Assembly: GCA_963281255.1 (NCBI GenBank)
Contig: OY725500.1
Span: forward strand, 744,001 to 808,000
DNA length: 64,000 nt
From: Aphrocallistes beatrix
Taxonomy: Eukaryota > Porifera > Hexactinellida > Sceptrulophora > Aphrocallistidae
Reading direction: 5' to 3'
This document shows, piece by piece, positions 10,665-21,325 of this stretch; position 1 is the first letter of the stretch, and each line of letters begins with the position of its first letter. A program made the position numbers and the translations under genes. The notes beneath the pieces were generated by a model that was not told the DNA's origin, did not search any database, and worked only from the letters and a program-made list of their open reading frames with translations.

Positions 10665-11690
10665 TCCGAAAACTCACGTGGTTATCACTGAACCATCTAA
10701 AGTCAGTAGAACAGTAGCTAATTTGATTTATAATTATCCTTATTTGTAGTTGATGAGTGCTACTTTTTTTTCAGAAATTATTTCAATAGATCAAAACGAA
10801 ACTTGTTATCAGAAGAGAGACTTACATTTTGAGATTTACGTCAAACACTTAGAAAGCTCATTTGATAAAGTGCTTCTCTCTTACGAACGAATTATCAGTT
10901 AATTTAGTGGAATCCAGAATGATCTTGAACTTTCTCGTTACGACTACACATTCTCTCAGATATGTTCTCTAATAGTTAGCAACAAACTCCCAAATTTTAT
11001 TATAAATCCATTCTATCTTAATTAACAGTTTATGAAGGGTAATCTCTCATGAAACTTGGTTCATTTCTTGATGTGAATTATTGTGTACGGATTCTTAGAC
11101 AATGACTAGTAATTCCGTTACACAGCAGCATCTGAATGGTTTAATAATTATATATTTATCCCATCAATGTACTATGGATTTTGCTAACTCATTTCCGATT
11201 AAGTCATTTTGGGCGGGGAAACCTTAGAAATACGGGGTCAAAGCTATAAATAGGATGGACCCCGTGTCATTGGCGGGTTTTAATAATATCATTCAATGGA
11301 CGTTCAAATGTTACATAACGCTTCCAATGAGTACAGGGATAGTATAACAGGTCTATCATTGTTTTATTACGAGATAGTCTAAAAGCGTGACATAAGAGGG
11401 GGTTTCTAGAATCAGAGAATTTTGCGTAACGTTTGAACGGCCTCCAACTATTGTAGGTTGTCCATGCTGGTCTTATTTAGAAAGCTTTTTATACAGCAGA
11501 AATCCTTGTTACTAATTCCACTGGTATTTAATGGGCGGTGTAATAATCAGGAGATAAAATTACATATTTTCCACTTAATTAGATTGTCCGTATTTGTACA
11601 TTATTATCTCGAATTCACGATAACCACTACTCACTCTTCTCTTAGCTCTACATTCCAATTCGCTAACTCGTCACTAGGCTGAGCGCCACA
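10665..11690. other. Spacer containing the presumed PSMD1 promoter
   Basis: About 1 kb between a stop codon and the PSMD1 ATG. It contains a module at about 11205-11290 with GGGCGGGG and TATAAATAG, whose relative occurs in a LARS1 intron (26515-26606). The ATG at 11691 sits in a good CGCCACAATG context. No gene is seen; the 74-codon frame at 11458 has no recognisable domain. Confidence 0.5.
11205..11290. repeat. Dispersed GC-box/TATA-like module
   Basis: Contains CATTTTGGGCGGGGAA, then GGGG and a TATAAATAG box followed by CCCCG. Bases 26515-26606 repeat the same order of motifs with moderate divergence. CGGGG and CCCCG can pair around the TATA-like centre. This may be a small mobile element that carries promoter-like sites, or part of the PSMD1 upstream region. 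Promoter activity is not shown. Confidence 0.45.
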
Positions 11691-14663
11691 ATGTCTAACA
11701 TCTGTCTGAACTCGGCAGGAGGAGTGATCGCTCTCCTCGAAGACTCAAACCCAACCATCAAGCGGTATGCGCTACAGAAACTGGACGATATCGTAGATGA
11801 ATTCTGGACAGAGATTTCTGACGTTGTGGATAAAATTGAAGTGTTGTATGAAGATGAAAATTTCGCTGACAGAAAACTCGCGGCACTTATCACCTCAAAA
11901 GTGTTCTATCACCTTGGCGTGTATGAAGACGCGATGAATTTCGCGCTGGGCGCAGGTGACAAATTTGACGTGAGTGTCAAATCCGAATACGTCGACACAA
12001 TCCTCTCACAGTGTCTGGATGCTTACGTGAAACTGCGACTACGAATGGTAGATGGGCGTGAAGAAAATGTGTTAATCGACAACAGGCTGGAGTCAATCGT
12101 GAATAGAATGTTCAAACAGTGCTTTGATGAGCAGAAGTTCAAGCTAGCTGTTGGGATGGCACTGGAGACGCGGCGAGTAGACTTTTTCGAAGATGCAATC
12201 AAGCAATCGGATGACATTCACTCCATGCTGGTGTACTGTATGAAAATAGTTCTCTCATTGATTGACAACAGAGATTTCCGTAACAACGTACTGGGCATAT
12301 TGGTACGCATATTTCTAGAGCAGGAAAAGCTAGACCATGTTCTCATCTGCCAATGCTACGTCTTCCTGGATGACTTCCTCTCCGTTTCGGGCATCCTGGA
12401 GGGTCTAATGCGTGGAGGCGAGGATGAGGTTTTGATCGCCTACCAGATAGCCTTCGATCTGTACGAGAATGCCTCGCAGAGTTTTCTAACGCGAGTTATA
12501 CGAGCGCTAACCCCTAACCTCCCCAACCCCAATATGAAGACCCCTGCCAAACCCCTGGTAGAGGCTGCCACCGGCGAAAATGAACCCTCCCCGATGGAGT
12601 TGGAAGGTGCGAGTGATCCCACTCCTGAAATCGCCCCCTCTCCTGTCACACCTCGAGAAGAACTCCCAGTTGAGTTGAACTCGCGTCTCTCCCATTTTTA
12701 TTCCATCCTGGACGGATCTGCGACTATCAGCCTCCACCAAGAGTTCCTGATACGTAACAACCACACCGACGTGCAAATCCTTAAGAACATCAAAGATTTC
12801 GTGCGCCACTCCATCACACACAACGCTACCATAGCAACCAACGGGTTCATGTGCTATGGCACTACACAGGACGTGTTTCTACGTAATAACCTGGAGTGGC
12901 TAGGCAAGGCACAGAATTGGGCTAAGTTCACTGCGACCGGAAGTCTCGGCCTAATCCACTGGGGACACGAGAAGGAGGCGCTCAAAGTGATGTCCACCTA
13001 CCTCCCCAAGGACTCTAGCGGAGGTGGGGGCAGTGCGTATGCTGAGGGGGGTAGCCTCTACGCACTGGGGTTGATACACGCGAACCATGGACACGACATC
13101 ATCGACTATCTCCAGAAACAGCTGACTGAGGCAGGGAGTGAGGTGATACAGCACGGTGGGTGTCTGGGGCTGGGCCTGGCCGCTATGGGAACTGCGAGTG
13201 AGGACATCTTCCAGCTGCTGCTACAGCACCTGCACAAGTCCGACGCTGTGATTGGGGAAGCGGCGGGAGTCGCAATGGGACTGGTGATGATGGGAACAGC
13301 TAACGAGAACGCGCTGAAAGAGATGATCGAGTATGCACAGGAAACCCCGCACGAGAAGATCCTGCGTGGGCTGGCGCTAGGCATATCCCTGGTCATGTAC
13401 GGCACTCTGGACGACGCAGACGTTCTGATCGAGACTCTCTGCACGGATAAAGACCCTCTGCTCCGGAGATCCGGTATTTATACCATCGCGATGGCCTACG
13501 CCGGCACAGGCAACAACAAAGCTATTCGGAAGCTCCTGCACGTAGCCGTATCTGACGTAGATGATGACGTACGCAGAGCGGCCGTGATGTGTCTGGGGTT
13601 CTTGCTCTTCCAGACCCCGGAGCAGTGTCCCAACGCAGTGTCGCTCCTCTCCGAGAGCTACAACCCTCACGTGAGGTGTGGGGCCGCACTGGCATTGGGC
13701 ATAGCCTGTGCTGGGACGGGGAACAAGGACGCACTCGCGCTTCTCGACACCCTCACTGACGATCAGAGCAATTTCGTGCGGCAGAATGCACATATCGCTT
13801 CTGCCATGATTCTGATGCAGCAGACAGAAGCGAGCAATTCTAAACTCGCGAAATTTCGCGACAACTACGTGAAAGTGGTCTCCGACAAGCATGAAGATAA
13901 CGTGACCAAGTTCGGGGCGATAATGGCTCAGGGGATTTTGGATGCAGGCGGGAGGAATGTAACCATTTCTCTAAAGTCTCGAAGCGGACACACGAACCCG
14001 CGGGCTGTAGTGGGCCTCCTGGTGTTCACACATTTCTGGTTCTGGTTCCCTCTGGCGCACTTTATTTCCCTCGCGTTTATTCCCACCTCTCTCATCGCGA
14101 TCAATCAAGACCTGAATCTGCCTAAAATGCAGATAAAGTCCAACGCAAACCCGAGTCTATTCGCCTATCCACCCCCGGTGAAGAAGGAACAGGAGAAAGT
14201 GAAGTCTAAAGTCACGACCGCCATTCTGTCCATCAGTGCTAAGGGGAAGAGAGGGAAGAAGGGGGAGCAGGGCAAAGGAGAGGAGAAGGAGGCTGAGAGT
14301 AAAGAGACCGTAGAAGGGAAGGATGAGGGAGACACTCGAGATGAAGTTAAATCGAAGCCTGAGACTGATGCAGGAGAGATGGAAGTTGACACGCCGAAAC
14401 CTGAAGCAACTTCTGAGATTCTCTCTAACCCAGCTCGCATTCTACCCAAGCAACTGCAGCACATCAGCATCGAAGAGGGGTGCAGATACGAACCGACTAA
14501 GAGTGTGAACGAAGGAGGTATCATCCTTCTCCGGAATTTAGACCCGGGGAGTGAGGAAGAGTTGGTGGAGAAGCTGAGAGTTATTCTGCCCGGGGAGGAG
14601 GATGAAGTAGAAGAGCCTGAAGCCCCAGAAGCCTTCGACTGGAACGATGAATTCTTAGATTAG
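11691..14663 (+). CDS. PSMD1: 26S proteasome non-ATPase subunit 1 (Rpn2/PSMD1), intronless
   Basis: Large scaffold subunit of the 19S regulatory particle base, where it organises ubiquitin-receptor docking. A single open frame of 990 residues (human 953) is aligned from MSNICLNSAGGVIALLEDSNP to a C-terminal FDWNDEF. The N-terminal helical solenoid is followed by proteasome/cyclosome repeats with the recurring G..LGLGLAAMGT pattern (about residues 400-790). Next comes a hydrophobic block (about 770-805), then a Lys/Glu-rich low-complexity insert (about 840-905), and then the conserved C-terminal domain (ARILPKQLQHI, then GIILLRNLDPG). No introns, in contrast to the heavily split vertebrate gene. 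A possible polyadenylation signal ATTAAA lies at 14772-14777. Confidence 0.98.
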   Translation: MSNICLNSAGGVIALLEDSNPTIKRYALQKLDDIVDEFWTEISDVVDKIEVLYEDENFADRKLAALITSKVFYHLGVYEDAMNFALGAGDKFDVSVKSEYVDTILSQCLDAYVKLRLRMVDGREENVLIDNRLESIVNRMFKQCFDEQKFKLAVGMALETRRVDFFEDAIKQSDDIHSMLVYCMKIVLSLIDNRDFRNNVLGILVRIFLEQEKLDHVLICQCYVFLDDFLSVSGILEGLMRGGEDEVLIAYQIAFDLYENASQSFLTRVIRALTPNLPNPNMKTPAKPLVEAATGENEPSPMELEGASDPTPEIAPSPVTPREELPVELNSRLSHFYSILDGSATISLHQEFLIRNNHTDVQILKNIKDFVRHSITHNATIATNGFMCYGTTQDVFLRNNLEWLGKAQNWAKFTATGSLGLIHWGHEKEALKVMSTYLPKDSSGGGGSAYAEGGSLYALGLIHANHGHDIIDYLQKQLTEAGSEVIQHGGCLGLGLAAMGTASEDIFQLLLQHLHKSDAVIGEAAGVAMGLVMMGTANENALKEMIEYAQETPHEKILRGLALGISLVMYGTLDDADVLIETLCTDKDPLLRRSGIYTIAMAYAGTGNNKAIRKLLHVAVSDVDDDVRRAAVMCLGFLLFQTPEQCPNAVSLLSESYNPHVRCGAALALGIACAGTGNKDALALLDTLTDDQSNFVRQNAHIASAMILMQQTEASNSKLAKFRDNYVKVVSDKHEDNVTKFGAIMAQGILDAGGRNVTISLKSRSGHTNPRAVVGLLVFTHFWFWFPLAHFISLAFIPTSLIAINQDLNLPKMQIKSNANPSLFAYPPPVKKEQEKVKSKVTTAILSISAKGKRGKKGEQGKGEEKEAESKETVEGKDEGDTRDEVKSKPETDAGEMEVDTPKPEATSEILSNPARILPKQLQHISIEEGCRYEPTKSVNEGGIILLRNLDPGSEEELVEKLRVILPGEEDEVEEPEAPEAFDWNDEFLD

Positions 14664-14840
14664 TCTGTGTGTGTGTAGTTCATTTAGTTACGTGCGCTTA
14701 GGTGCTGTGTATAGGAGAGTGTATGCAGTAGTTTGATTGGAGCTATACTCGTCTGTTAGCAATCTTGTTATATTAAAGAGTGATGGAAGTTAATATTAAC
14801 TGATATGTGTCACTCGTAATCCTTTTGAATTGCATTGAAT

Positions 14841-15010
14841 GCGAGACGCTCCTTTAGGCGTATGCTTTTAAGCCCGAAAGTGTTTAGGTGAAAATTTAGA
14901 ATATTACCCAATTTACCCTATGTAATAATGTTATTTATCGATTTAGGCTTATGAAAATTTATGGGTTTGGTACTAGGAGCGTATCTCTGGAGAGCTGTAT
15001 AATACCCTAC
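14841..15010. repeat. Dispersed 170-bp repeat, copy A
   Basis: Shares most of its length with 37966-38138 in PTPN9 intron 1, starting GCGAGACGCTCCTTTA and ending CTGTATAATACCCT. The CTCC and GGAGCG motifs near opposite ends give a short imperfect inverted repeat. No coding capacity; probably a non-autonomous element. Confidence 0.75.
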
Positions 15011-15223
15011 ACTAAATATAAACATCTGCATATTATGTCTCTGTTTTTGAAGATTTCATCTTTGCCACCTAACTTTGCAATCTAAATATAATTCGCCATG
15101 TTTTGAACAGAAAATATGTAGAATTTTGATCAGAAATGTGGAATTTCAATACAATTCAATAATACAAATCCCACATTTTTGAATTGTTTTTTCTAGACCA
15201 AAATATACAGTAACTTGAATATA

Positions 15224-15388
15224 CAGTCGACTCCGCTTATTAGGGTCACATCGGTCAGAGGACATTTTGGCCCGATTAAGCGGAGAACTCTATTAACCCA
15301 AAATATTTTGTATTAGCTTCTATGTGTGAGAGCTATTCCGGTCCTGCCAAAAGTGGCCCGATTAAACCCAATTAAGCGGAGTCGACTG
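15224..15388. mobile_element. Tigger/pogo-like MITE upstream of OXSR1
   Basis: Perfect 16-bp terminal inverted repeats (CAGTCGACTCCGCTTA and its complement), flanked by TA on both sides. Subterminal GATTAAGCGGAG motifs recur. The right end lies 38 bases before the OXSR1 ATG, so the element probably overlaps the promoter or 5' UTR. Confidence 0.85.
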
Positions 15389-15426
15389 TATTCTATAATC
15401 CTAATGCTTGAGCTAGCTTAGCTGGG

Positions 15427-18084
15427 ATGGCTGAATCTTCTGGCTCCGACGTTGGACAGCGCAGTGAGTGGCCGAACGACCGGGAGAGTTACCGGCTGGA
15501 GGAGGTGGTGGGGTACGGCAGCACTGCCTCAGTGCAGTCTGCCGTCTGCATTCCTCTCGGGAAGAAGGTTGCCATCAAGAGGATTGACTTGGATTCCTGC
15601 TCTAGTTCCATTGAAGACATTCTCAAGGAGGTAACCACGGACTATTCTCTATGCTCCATAACATTAATGCGCATTTTATTCTAAATATAGAACAGATTGA
15701 GATGTGTTATAGATATCTGTACGAATGACGGACACTTCGTCGCTCGAACATTTCGTCCCCGGAATTTTCGTCCCTGGAATTTTCGTCCCCTGAAATGTCC
15801 CTTTCGCACTTACTGATTTCTCAATCAAAATGCCTAATTTTCACCCTTTTTTCAAACATACTCCACTCCAAAAGCCTCACTTTCCGTTCCATACATATTA
15901 GTGCCTGTTTATTCTAGTCTCTAATGAGACAAAAGTTCGGGGACGAGAATTCCAGGGACAAGAGTTCTGGCGACGAAGTGTCCGATTACCATCTGTACTT
16001 ATCGGTGCCGTACCCGTATAGGTGAGAATAATGAGTCAGTGCTTCCATCCTAACGTAATCGAGTACCACACCTCCTTCATACACAAGCAAGAGCTGTGGT
16101 TGGTGATGACTCGAATGAGTTGTGGCTCCCTCTCCGACACATTGCGACATCTCCGCTCTAAAGGTGTGAAGGGTGGGATTGTGAATGAGGAGGTGATAGC
16201 AACCGTGCTCAAGTTCGTACTGCAAGGATTAGACTACTTCCATAACAACTCTAAAATACACAGAGACCTAAAAGCCGGCAATATCCTCATCGGAGAGTCC
16301 GGTACAATCCGGTTGGCTGATTTCGGTGTGAGTTCTTTACTGTTTAACGCGGGGGAAGCGCGGAAACGTAGACCCAGACGTACGTTCGTGGGAACTCCGT
16401 GCTGGATGGCGCCTGAAGTGATGGAGCAGATAGACGGGTACGATACCAAAGCTGACATCTGGTCGCTAGGGATCACAGCTCTCGAGATAGCCACTGGACA
16501 CGCCCCCTACTCCAAGTACCCAGCTGTGAAGGTGATACTCATGACGCTAGAGAATGAGCCGCCCACCTTGGAGATGATGCAGGATATATATGGAGAAGAT
16601 TATAAGCAGTGAGTCCATAGCTACTCCTACTCTGAATACTGACTACCAGCCGTTAAGGCAGTGGTTCCCAATCTGGTGTCCATGGACCCCTTAGTGGTCC
16701 ACAGGAGATATCAGGGGGTCCACAGGATTCGAAATTTTGTCTTACAGTTAATAGGAAGGGGTCCACAGAATATCGGAAAATTGCTATAGGGGTCCACAGC
16801 CAAAAAAGGTTGAAAACCGCTGCGTTAAGGTTTATTTATGCTGATGAGTTCTGAATGTTAAAATTATATAGAAAATCCCTATTTTGGACAAAAAGAGATG
16901 TTAAGATTTGTAGTTCAACAACACCAACAACAACAAAAGCCCTCTTTGGAGGCCTTCTTTCACCTCAAATACCCGCTTTTTGTCATGATTAATTCATTAT
17001 TTATTTCCATTTTATCATTATTGATCTGTTCAGGTTTAGTAAGCCATTCCGTAAGATGGTAGCTTCCTGTCTGCAGAAGGAGCCAGACAAAAGACCCCCC
17101 GCAGGTGAGCTGTTGAAACACCCCTTCTTGAAGAAAGCGCGAGATATGGAATTCCTGAAAGAGAACTTGGTCCCCTTGGCCCCTTCTCTCTCCTCCCGTC
17201 TCAAGAAACCGGTACGGGTCCCAGGGGCCAGCGGGCGGCTGAAGAGAGGACCGGAAGGGACCTGGGAGTGGGAGGACGCAGACTCAGAGGAGGGGAGAGG
17301 GGGAGAGGAGAATGGGAGGGACGGAGTTATCGAAAATGACACCAAACCCAATTCACAGTCTTCTCAAGGTAGGTGTGATACCTTAAAATGAATTGATGTA
17401 TTTTGAATAGTTAAAATGCTGAGATAATGGAGAAAAGAAAAAAATATATTACAGTCGAAACCGTTTTTTTCTTACTATTTCAGAATCTTAATTATGTAAA
17501 AATTCCATATCTATATTAATTTCCATCGGTTTTTTCTTACTGTTTGAACCTGTAAAGAAATAGTAAGAAAAAAATAGTTTCGACTGTATTAGTTAATTAA
17601 AATGCACCGTTACTCCAGTAATTCTGTCATTTCTTGTTAAAGCCATTTTAGCTTTTTACTAAAATGGAAAAATCCCACGGACGCCGTTCATAAATTGTAT
17701 TAATATGTTTATATAGACTCAACCAATCCAACTTCTAACAATTTGAATACCACAGTAAAGGACAAACCCAACTTTTCACAATCCTCACCTGTAAATTTAA
17801 ATCTGAGACTACGAGATTCAAAGAATCGATTAAAAGACATTAAATTCGCATTTAATCCCCTTCTCGACACTCCAGAGAAAATATCAGAAGAACTTGTCAA
17901 TGCAGAGCTAATCGATCCCAGAAACGCCGGTACGATGACAGCCGGAATCAGTACAATACTGCAAGAGAGAAGACACGAAGGGACAATAACCTTTAAACTC
18001 GACTATGCCATCCTCCCCACTGGGGAGGCAGATGAGTCGAGTATGTATGGCTATGTGCAAGTGAGTATTATCGATACCATGTGA
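15427..18084 (+). CDS. OXSR1: Ste20-family kinase OSR1/SPAK
   Basis: Kinase that WNK kinases activate; it phosphorylates cation-chloride cotransporters in osmotic and ion homeostasis. Exons 15427-15630, 16022-16608, 17034-17368 and 17717-18084 join in phase to 497 residues (human OXSR1 527). Exon 1 has the glycine loop GYGSTASV and the ATP-binding lysine in VAIKRIDL. Exon 2 carries IHRDLKAGNIL, a DFG loop and the activation segment TFVGTPCWMAPE, which holds the threonine that WNK phosphorylates. Exon 3 ends the kinase domain and gives the PGASGRLKRGPEGTWEW regulatory stretch. Exon 4 encodes the conserved C-terminal domain (LRLRDSKNRLKDIKFAF) that docks RFxV peptides. The sequence does not separate OXSR1 from STK39 because invertebrates usually have one pro-orthologue. 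Every intron contains a MITE. Confidence 0.96.
15729..15984. mobile_element. 256-bp MITE in OXSR1 intron 1
   Basis: Perfect 15-bp terminal inverted repeats (CGGACACTTCGTCGC and its complement). Inside the left end are three repeats of the theme TTTCGTCCC(C/T)GGAA, matched in inverted form near the right end. Its right end is 37 bases from the exon 2 acceptor. Confidence 0.85.
16659..16822. mobile_element. hAT-Charlie-like MITE in OXSR1 intron 2
   Basis: Begins CAGTGGTTCCCAA and ends TTGAAAACCGCTG, and is bounded by a perfect 8-bp target duplication CGTTAAGG. Internal GGGGTCCACAG repeats are visible. Termini and duplication length fit hAT. Related copies are at 24199-24334 and, more distantly, at 33539-33685 and about 27611-27727. 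Confidence 0.92.
17452..17586. mobile_element. TA-flanked MITE in OXSR1 intron 3
   Basis: Starts CAGTCGAAACCGTTTTTTTC and ends with the near complement (AAAATAGTTTCGACTG), with TA on both sides. The T-rich left arm (CTTACTATTTC) pairs with GAAATAGTAAG in the right half, so the element can fold into one hairpin. Confidence 0.85.
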
Positions 18085-18234
18085 TGTGTGGTGGCTTTAA
18101 GTTGAATTGTGCTCTATTTGTGCAGTGTGTATATCAAAGCTGTTTTAGTTAATTTCAAATTAAGAATTCGATGCGAATGGGAGAGTTAGTTAAGTAGAAA
18201 TAGCACTCACATAAAATCGAATCTAAACGAGGTA

Positions 18235-18361
18235 CAGTGGAACCTCAATTATCCGGAGAGTGGACTGGTCCCCTACAGGATCCGAACCTTCGATTATCAG
18301 ATTTTTCTGCTACCCGAACTTTTGCCCGATCTCAGGTTGTCGGATAATCAAAGTTATCCTG
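18235..18361. mobile_element. Tigger-like MITE between OXSR1 and TRAP1
   Basis: Starts CAGTGGAACCTCAATTATCC and ends with an imperfect complement (GGATAATCAAAGTTATCCTG), flanked by TA. The same layout occurs at 40556-40693 and 43194-43326 in PTPN9 introns with diverged sequence. Confidence 0.8.
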
Positions 18362-18799
18362 TATTACATTCCCATGTACGGAACTGCTGTTGAAAAACAG
18401 TCAAACTAGCGATTATTAATAGTCAAATGTTCAGAAAATAGTTCTGTTTTAGACGTAGGGCAGTCATATTCCTTAAAAAGTTGGGAACACACAAAATGGG
18501 TATTTTTTGGAGTTTTAATTCGTGTGCGCAGTATTAAAAGCCCACCATTCACCATGTAATCAAGCTGTATACAACGATACAATGAGTTGAATGGCATGTC
18601 AGGCTCAATCAAAGAATCTGATACTATACATGTGTAATGTATGCTGAATTTGTTGCTTTCCCTGTGAATTATAATCTACTTCTTTTGAACTTAATTAAAG
18701 GATCCAATCTTTTACTACAAATAATTCTATCATTTTACTCTCTGTGTTGTTCGGGGTTTGTACAGCAACTTACATAATCAGATATTCAGAATATCGAGA

Positions 18800-20872
18800 A
18801 TGTTCGCAGGGAGAAGAGCATCAACCATTTTGTCTCCTCATAGAAACTTATTTTCGCGGAACCCTACACCTAAATGTTTAATAATCCCTCAATGTGTATC
18901 CCCAAAAATTTCACATCAACTTTTACAAATCCAACCATCCTTCTACGCCACTACACCCATTCAATTCTCGAGTCATTCTCAGCAACAACCTGAAGGCAAA
19001 ATGGAATTCGTCGCAGAAACTCGCCAGCTGTTAGAAATAGTAGCTAACAGTCTCTATTCCGAAAAAGAGGTATTCCTACGTGAGTTGATTTCTAATTGCT
19101 CCGACGCTCTAGAGAAGCTACGCTACATCCAAGTAGCTGGAGACACGATACAAGACCCGGGCACTCCCCTTCAGATCAACATAGCCACTGGCAACCAGGA
19201 GCTCACGATTGAGGATACGGGGGTTGGGATGAGTTATGATGAGATGGTCGAGTATTTGGGTACAATAGCGAGGTCGAGTAGTAAGTCATTTCTCCAGGAA
19301 ATGGAAGAAAAAGGAAATGCGAGGAGCGCTGATAATGTCATTGGACGGTTTGGGGTTGGATTCTATTCCGCTTTTATGGTTGCAGATCTGGTGGAGGTGT
19401 TTTCTAGGAGTTGGAAAGTTGGCTCCAAATGCTACCGCTGGGCGAGCACAGGTGTTGGAGGGTTTGAAGTGGCAGAAGCTGGCCCCGAGCACTCACAGAA
19501 CCTGAGAGGAACCAAGATCGTATTACACCTCAAAGAGAACGCAAACGAATACAGCACGAGTGAACGTATCAAAAGTATAATAACGAAATACAGTAACTTC
19601 GTTCAATTCCCGATATTTTTGAGTGGAAATAAGGTTAATATGCAAGATCCGGTTTGGATGTTAGATCCTAAAAAAGCTTCCTCAGAGCAGCACACTGAAT
19701 TCTACAAGTTCCTAACAGGGGAATCCATGCCACCTATGTACACGTTCCACTTCAAGCTGGATATGCCCATCAATATCAATGCTCTCTTCTACGTACCTAA
19801 TCTCAGATCGCTAGGAAACCCAATACACGATGATCCTTCTCCTAAGGTGTCTCTCTATTCACGCCGAGTGCTGATACAGCATCAGAACACGAAGTTCCTA
19901 CCTGCTTGGATGCGGTTCGTCGTGGGTGTCGTGGACAGTGAGGATATTCCTCTAAATCTGTCGCGCGAAATGCTCCAAAACAGTTCACTCATTTTGAAAA
20001 TGAAGAATATCATCACGTCTCGCATTCTGAGAGGATTGGAAGCAGAAATGGAGAGTAACAAGACTCAGTTCGCTCAGCTTTTCTCAGCTGTGGGTCTCTA
20101 CTTCCGTGAAGGGATCGTCCACTCGGATGACAGCCGTACCAAGGAAGAGATAGCCTCACTGCTCATGTTTGAATCTTCCAAGGAATCGGAAAGATCTTAC
20201 GTGTCACTGAATGACTATGTCAAGAGGATGCAACCTTCTCAAGAAGAAATATTCTACTCCTACTCCACCAACCGATTAGCTGTTGAGAACTCTCCGTATG
20301 CAGAGGACCTGCTTGAAAAGGGAATTGAAATTCTCTACTCTTACTCTCAATACGATGATACAATAATGACGAATTTAGAAAAATTCAAGGGAAAGAAGAT
20401 CACGTCCATTGAAGAGCATGCTACTAAGAATCTGGATACTTCTAAAGCCAGCAGTTCTAGTGACGGAAAGTTTAAAGAATTCACAAACTGGTTTGAAAAC
20501 GTGCTCGGGAAAGACAAAGTTAAACATGTAAAGATATCGAATTCCCTCAAGAAACAGCCCTCAATCCTTACAGTTCCTGAGCTAACCCGGACCCGATCAC
20601 TTCTGATGAACACGCCAGAGATTAGCAGAGCCTGGGAGTACATCGCAGCCACTCTCCATCTGAATCCTGACCACGAGCTGGTGAAGCGAGTTGACATTCT
20701 AAGGAAGAAGCAGCCAGATCTAGCTGCTAGCGTAGCTGAGCAAGTGTACTACAACAGTCTCATTTCAGCTGGCCTTGTTAAAGATGCGAGGTTCATGCTG
20801 CCACATCTTGACAAACTGCTGGAGAAGTGCATTGAGAATAGCACTCAGTCCACCATACTCACCCCCAATTGA
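18800..20872 (+). CDS. TRAP1: Mitochondrial Hsp90 chaperone TRAP1, intronless
   Basis: ATP-dependent Hsp90 of the mitochondrial matrix. The ATG at 18800 gives 690 residues (human 704). Its first about 65 residues are rich in Arg, Ser and hydrophobics with few acidic residues (MFAGRRAST), as expected for a mitochondrial targeting peptide. The GHKL ATPase domain follows with FLRELISNCSDALEK near residue 95, IEDTGVGM, and the lid and Gly-rich loop GRFGVGFYSAFMVAD. Middle and C-terminal dimerisation domains are complete, without the acidic linker and MEEVD tail of cytosolic Hsp90. No introns, unlike the vertebrate gene. A canonical AATAAA lies at 20940-20945. Confidence 0.97.
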   Translation: MFAGRRASTILSPHRNLFSRNPTPKCLIIPQCVSPKISHQLLQIQPSFYATTPIQFSSHSQQQPEGKMEFVAETRQLLEIVANSLYSEKEVFLRELISNCSDALEKLRYIQVAGDTIQDPGTPLQINIATGNQELTIEDTGVGMSYDEMVEYLGTIARSSSKSFLQEMEEKGNARSADNVIGRFGVGFYSAFMVADLVEVFSRSWKVGSKCYRWASTGVGGFEVAEAGPEHSQNLRGTKIVLHLKENANEYSTSERIKSIITKYSNFVQFPIFLSGNKVNMQDPVWMLDPKKASSEQHTEFYKFLTGESMPPMYTFHFKLDMPININALFYVPNLRSLGNPIHDDPSPKVSLYSRRVLIQHQNTKFLPAWMRFVVGVVDSEDIPLNLSREMLQNSSLILKMKNIITSRILRGLEAEMESNKTQFAQLFSAVGLYFREGIVHSDDSRTKEEIASLLMFESSKESERSYVSLNDYVKRMQPSQEEIFYSYSTNRLAVENSPYAEDLLEKGIEILYSYSQYDDTIMTNLEKFKGKKITSIEEHATKNLDTSKASSSSDGKFKEFTNWFENVLGKDKVKHVKISNSLKKQPSILTVPELTRTRSLLMNTPEISRAWEYIAATLHLNPDHELVKRVDILRKKQPDLAASVAEQVYYNSLISAGLVKDARFMLPHLDKLLEKCIENSTQSTILTPN

Positions 20873-20974
20873 TTGAGTGAATTGTTTCGAAGTAGATTAG
20901 TGATTCAATTTTATGATTTTCTATACAATTTTCCGTAGCAATAAAGCTTTAAGTTTGTCATAATTTCATAAATA

Positions 20975-21264
20975 CACTCCCTGGACAAAAGTATTCGCAC
21001 ACCCCAATATTTAATACTAAGCAATTTGTGAAGTTAATAACATCTAATCAGTAACAAATTACACTAAATCTAGCTTAAAATTCGTTTCCTTCACATTCAA
21101 ATTACTCACAGATTATAAAATGGTAATTCTAATATGGAGAATTCGATTTTGAAGTTAAATTAAGCATATCTCTTACAAATGCCCTTGACTCGATGAATAA
21201 CTTAGTATTATAACTATTTGTATTGTAAATTTTAGGGTGTACGAATACTTTTGTCCAGGCAGTG
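20975..21264. mobile_element. Tc1-like MITE at the LARS1 promoter
   Basis: Starts CACTCCCTGGACAAAAGTAT and ends ATACTTTTGTCCAGGCAGTG, with TA on both sides. Long inverted arms of about 100 bases contain AATTCGAATTCTCCA-like and AACTATTTGTATTG motifs. Relatives are at 46287-46765 and from 63714. The right end is 61 bases before the LARS1 ATG. Confidence 0.88.
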
Positions 21265-21325
21265 TATATTAAGAATTCTTTTTCTGGGATTTAAAATACT
21301 TTTCGGTACTTTAAGTAGGGTAGTT

